Part shown: positions 43,650 to 46,656 of the stretch, one piece after another
Numbering within the stretch: the first letter of the stretch is position 1
Layout of the letters: each line of letters opens with the position of its first letter
Origin: Pseudarthrobacter cellobiosi
GTDB taxonomy: Bacteria; Actinomycetota; Actinomycetes; Actinomycetales; Micrococcaceae
Direction: 5' to 3'
DNA: 46,656 nt
Assembly (NCBI RefSeq): GCF_023913755.1
Contig: NZ_JAMXBJ010000024.1
Coordinates: forward strand, 1 to 46,656
Translations under genes and position numbers: made by a program
Notes under the pieces: generated by a model
What the model was told of the DNA's origin: nothing
Databases searched by the model: none
The model's input: only the letters and a program-made list of their open reading frames with translations

Positions 43650-44060
43650 ATGGCACCATCCGATGACGCAGGGCGCCCCTTGGTAGATCCCTCCGTACTT
43701 GACCGGCTGCGAGTCGAACTAGACGAGGACGAGGGGTATTGCGGCGTCTTCGTAGGGAACTTCATCGACTGCCTGCCGTTCCGGATCGGCAAGCTGCGCC
43801 TGGCCTTGACCACCGGAGACCTGGACGGGGCCGTGGACGCGATCCTTAGCCTCAAGACATCGAGCCAGATGGTGGGCGCGGAACGGCTGGCGGGCCTGGC
43901 CATGGACCTTGAACGTTCCATCCGGGAAGAGTCACCGAGTGCGGAACCTTCCCTTGCACTGCCGCAGCTTGCCGTCAACTACCTCCGGCCGATCAACCAG
44001 TGCAGCCGCCAGACCCTGCACAGGCTCCAGGCTCACCGCTCGCCAGGCGCCAACCGGTAG
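43650..44060 (+). CDS. Hpt-like protein without the phospho-accepting His
   Basis: A 136-residue four-helix-bundle protein with the Hpt layout: LDRLRVELDEDEGYCGVFVG, FIDCLPFRIGKLRLALTTGD, ILSLKTSSQMVGAERL and a closing helix (GLAMDLERSIREE). The phosphotransfer motif of the family is H-S-L-K; here it is L-S-L-K, so Leu66 stands where His should accept the phosphate. Its codon CTT needs only one change from a His codon. It may still bind a kinase or regulator. Start at 43650 with AAGGGAC upstream. It ends overlapping the 3' end of the convergent response regulator by 28 bases. Confidence 0.78.
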   Translation: MAPSDDAGRPLVDPSVLDRLRVELDEDEGYCGVFVGNFIDCLPFRIGKLRLALTTGDLDGAVDAILSLKTSSQMVGAERLAGLAMDLERSIREESPSAEPSLALPQLAVNYLRPINQCSRQTLHRLQAHRSPGANR

Positions 44061-44803
44061 CCCACGCCGCGGACCGTCTGCAGCCAGCGCGGTTGCTGCG
44101 GTGAATCACCAAGCTTTTTCCGGAGGTTGCCCATGTGCACCTCCACGGAACGTTCGTCCGCCTCGCTGATGTAACTTCCGACGTCGTAATCCTCGTCCCG
44201 GAGTCGGCGCACCAAATCCGATTTGGTCCGGACAGTCCGTCCCGCCTCGAGCAGGGCAAACAGGAGTTCGAACTCGGTCCGGGTCAGGTTGAGCTCCTGG
44301 CCGTCCACGCTGACCGACCGTGAGGCGTAACTCAGATCCAGTCCGTTGTGGCTGTAATGTCCGTTTCCGCTGCCACCAACGGCGTCCGCCGGGCGATCAG
44401 AAACGGGAGCGCTCTCCCCCGCGTCCGGAAGCGACCGGGGCCGGCGCATCATCGCCGCTATCCGCGCGCGGAGTTCGCGGGGGCGGAAGGGTTTGGTGAG
44501 GTAGTCGTCTGCACCGGACTCGAGACCGATCAAAGTATCCAGTTCTTCAGCCCGTGCCGTGAGCATCACGATGTAAGCATCCGAAAACTCGCGGATCTGG
44601 CGGGAGACCTCGAACCCGTCGATGTCCGGCAGCCCCAAATCAAGCGTTATGACGTCAGGATTCAAGATTCTCGCAGCCTTAACCCCTTCGGATCCGCTGC
44701 CCGCGACGGTGACATCAAACCCCGCTTGGGTCAGCACCGCGCGTACCAGCTCGCGGATATCCTGATCGTCCTCGATGACCAGACCCACTCGCGCTTCGCT
44801 CAT
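44033..44803 (-). CDS. OmpR/PhoB family response regulator
   Basis: A 256-residue response regulator. The receiver domain has the acidic pair in VIEDDQD, phospho-acceptor Asp55 in VITLDLGLPDIDG, Thr in MLTARAEELD and Lys104 in YLTKPF. A winged-helix DNA-binding domain follows, with LNLTRTEFELLFALLE, VEVHMGNLRKKLG and TVRGVGYRL. The linker (residues 118-145) is longer than usual. ATG 44803 has GGAGGGGGC upstream. It is divergent from the histidine kinase and convergent with the Hpt-like gene. Confidence 0.96.
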   Translation of the reverse strand: MSEARVGLVIEDDQDIRELVRAVLTQAGFDVTVAGSGSEGVKAARILNPDVITLDLGLPDIDGFEVSRQIREFSDAYIVMLTARAEELDTLIGLESGADDYLTKPFRPRELRARIAAMMRRPRSLPDAGESAPVSDRPADAVGGSGNGHYSHNGLDLSYASRSVSVDGQELNLTRTEFELLFALLEAGRTVRTKSDLVRRLRDEDYDVGSYISEADERSVEVHMGNLRKKLGDSPQQPRWLQTVRGVGYRLAPGER

Positions 44804-44903
44804 ACCAGCCCCCTCCGCCAGCTTGATAACGTGAGAAGTATAGCCTGCTGCCGATATCCTGCTGGTATGCATTCCCCTATACTCCCACTTCAGGCCGCCG
44901 TTC

Positions 44904-46559
44904 ATGAATGAACCCGTAGCGTGGGCCACGGGTCGCCTCAGGTTTTTCCGGCGGCCCTTCCACGAATACCGGCTGACGGACAGGGTGGCCCTGAGCCAGA
45001 TGCCCCTTTTCATAACCACACTGCTGGCCGTGGTCCTCGTTTCGACGTTTTTTCCCGGAAGCATGGATAACCCGCTGTTCGTGGTGTTCCTCTTTTCCCA
45101 ACTTGCCATTATGGTGCTGTGCTACGTGGTTCCATGGGACCGCCTGCCGCACACCGCGTTCCTGGTGATCCCGCTGCTGGACTTCATCTCCATTGCGGTG
45201 GGCCGCGAAGGAAGCCAGGAAAGCCTCACAGGAATCAGCCTGCTCGCGGTCTTCCCCGTGATCTGGCTCTGCGCCTCCGGATACTACCTCCGCGTGTCAC
45301 TGTGGCTGTCCTTCATCATGCCGTTGGCGATCATCTGGACGCCCCTTTTTATGCGCGGGGACGTCTCCGGACCGAACCTGGCCCGTTCGCTGCTGCTTCC
45401 TGTAATGATGCTGGGGATCGGAGTATCTGTCACCATGCTGACGCTGAGCCTGAGACGGCAGCAGCGGATTCTCGAAGAGAAGGACAAGCAACTCCAAGCC
45501 GGCCTGCTCAGCACAAAGCGGCAGGAGGCCTTGCTCAACTCCGTTCTTGATACCGTGCATCTGGGCGTCCTCGCCGTCGATGCCGACGGAAACGACATCC
45601 TGATGAACCGGAAGCAGCGCGCCAACCACGAACTTGCCCGCCCGAAGGACATCGACGATCCGAACGAGTCCCAACTGCTGGTCTTCGCCGCAGACCGTAC
45701 CACCCTTGTCCCGATGGCGGAGCGCCCCGTGCGCAGGGCCATCCTCGGCGAGACGTTCACGGACTACATGGTCTGGCTGGGCGAAGGCAAGAAGCAGCGG
45801 GCCATCACCACCAGCGCCCGGGCCATGAAGGACCCGGACGGAACGTTCGCCGGCTCGGTGATCGTGTTCAGTGATGTGACAGACCTGGTGGACGCCCTGG
45901 CCGCCAAAGATGATTTCGTCGCCAGTGTCTCCCACGAATTCAGGACACCCCTGACCTCCATCCTGGGCTACGTGGAACTTCTCCTGGAGGACGATCCCGG
46001 CCACGACCAACTGGAACCACTGAACATTATCAAGCGCAATTCAGAACGGCTTCTCACCTTGGTGTCCGATCTCCTCGCCACCAGGAACGGGCAGCTGATC
46101 GTGACCCCGCACGCCGTGGACATCGCTGAACTGGTGCGCGCCAGCGTGTCCGCCGCGATGCCCCGGGCTGACGCCTCCCGCGTGGCGTTGATCGCCGAAA
46201 CACCAGCCAAGCTGGAGGCCCACGTGGACGGCCCCCGCATCTCCCAGGTGCTGGACAATCTGGTCTCCAACGCGATCAAATACTCGCCCGACGGCGGCCA
46301 CGTAGTGGTGTCGTTGGAGCACGACGACGGCCACGTCGCCTGCCGCGTCAGCGATACCGGCATGGGCATGAGCGCCGACGACCAGGCCCACGTGTTCGCC
46401 AAGTTCTTCCGGACCAGCAACGTCCGCCGGACAGCCATTCCCGGCGTGGGCCTGGGCCTGCCCATCAGCAAGGCAATCGTGGAGGCCCACGGCGGAACCA
46501 TCCAGGTGGAAAGCAAACTGGGCCAGGGCACCACCTTCACGTTCCGGGTGCCGGTTTAG
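44904..46559 (+). CDS. Membrane-bound sensor histidine kinase with PAS domain
   Basis: A 551-residue kinase. About six membrane segments (residues 32-182) form a sensing domain without a large outer loop, then comes a coiled segment, a PAS domain (residues 210-330; LNSVLDTVHLGVLAVDADGN, VIVFSDVTDLVD), HisKA with His344 in SHEFRTPLTSIL, and a HATPase with Asn456 in SNAIKYSPDG, DTGMGM (484-489) and GVGLGL (514-519). All catalytic boxes are intact. It is the likely partner of the divergent response regulator, 100 bases away. The signal is unknown. Confidence 0.95.
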   Translation: MNEPVAWATGRLRFFRRPFHEYRLTDRVALSQMPLFITTLLAVVLVSTFFPGSMDNPLFVVFLFSQLAIMVLCYVVPWDRLPHTAFLVIPLLDFISIAVGREGSQESLTGISLLAVFPVIWLCASGYYLRVSLWLSFIMPLAIIWTPLFMRGDVSGPNLARSLLLPVMMLGIGVSVTMLTLSLRRQQRILEEKDKQLQAGLLSTKRQEALLNSVLDTVHLGVLAVDADGNDILMNRKQRANHELARPKDIDDPNESQLLVFAADRTTLVPMAERPVRRAILGETFTDYMVWLGEGKKQRAITTSARAMKDPDGTFAGSVIVFSDVTDLVDALAAKDDFVASVSHEFRTPLTSILGYVELLLEDDPGHDQLEPLNIIKRNSERLLTLVSDLLATRNGQLIVTPHAVDIAELVRASVSAAMPRADASRVALIAETPAKLEAHVDGPRISQVLDNLVSNAIKYSPDGGHVVVSLEHDDGHVACRVSDTGMGMSADDQAHVFAKFFRTSNVRRTAIPGVGLGLPISKAIVEAHGGTIQVESKLGQGTTFTFRVPV

Positions 46560-46656
46560 CCTTGATCCACCGATGTTGCTCGGGGCGCCGACGGCGGTTT
46601 AAACCGAGAATGCCCGTCTTTTCAAGGAAAATGGAGCTTGTCTAGAACCCATTGAC
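46560..46656. other. Right-end flank, no feature seen
   Basis: These 97 bases follow the kinase stop. A short palindrome GGTTTAAACC occurs near 46598-46607. No gene or terminator was recognised. Confidence 0.5.

Overview
The window is high-GC chromosomal DNA from an actinobacterium, most likely Arthrobacter, Pseudarthrobacter or a close relative in the Micrococcaceae. This is judged from the dominance of G or C at third codon positions, frequent GTG starts, and gene families typical of that group: a TM0106-type nuclease-helicase, a DUF6318 lipoprotein, DUF6457, an MSMEG_6728-type protein and an Rpf-like transglycosylase with LysM. No phage, insertion sequence, CRISPR array, rRNA or tRNA was recognised. 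It reads as ordinary chromosome with several short decay zones.

Positions 1-3300: 3' remnants of an acetyltransferase and of a RibD/DHFR-like protein flank an intact GNAT gene. A LacI-type regulator and an aldo/keto reductase follow as one minus-strand operon; the regulator's promoter carries a perfect LacI-type palindrome. Positions 3300-10400: alpha/beta hydrolase, glutathione-independent formaldehyde dehydrogenase, a 680-base non-genic stretch with a helicase-like remnant, 2-hydroxyacid dehydrogenase, cupin, membrane protein plus GNAT, a frameshifted hydrolase remnant, a DUF1801 protein and a VOC protein.

Positions 10400-17600: a GCS2-type carboxylate-amine ligase, two small membrane proteins, a GerW/YtfJ-like protein, DinB, SRPBCC, a Tat-exported metallophosphoesterase, a decay zone (remnants of a glycogen-debranching-type enzyme and a GNAT-like protein), then a beta-lactamase-fold lipoprotein that has lost its catalytic SxxK motif. 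Positions 17245-21244: a DUF6457 protein, an FdhF/YdeP-type molybdopterin oxidoreductase and TerC.

Positions 21335-32328: a 1250-residue RecB-like nuclease plus SF1 helicase followed at once by an MFS exporter; acylphosphatase and YceI; a protein joining an Mrr-N-like winged helix, a histone-H1-like Ala/Lys/Pro linker and a pullulanase-X25/E-set domain; an adenine/adenosine deaminase; and a UvrA-like ABC ATPase without the UvrB-binding part. Positions 32349-46559: an Rpf-like protein behind a promoter and a structured leader, MSMEG_6728-type protein and epimerase, Tex, an old-yellow-enzyme, an exported PKD-like protein coupled to a DUF6318 lipoprotein, a PPOX flavoprotein, an orphan Vsr endonuclease, and a signalling cluster of degenerate Hpt protein, OmpR-type regulator and membrane histidine kinase.

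The best candidates for something undescribed are the winged-helix/H1-like/X25 protein, the beta-lactamase-fold lipoprotein without its nucleophile, and the two-component cluster whose Hpt partner has Leu in place of the phospho-accepting His. No multi-gene novel defence or biosynthetic system could be demonstrated.
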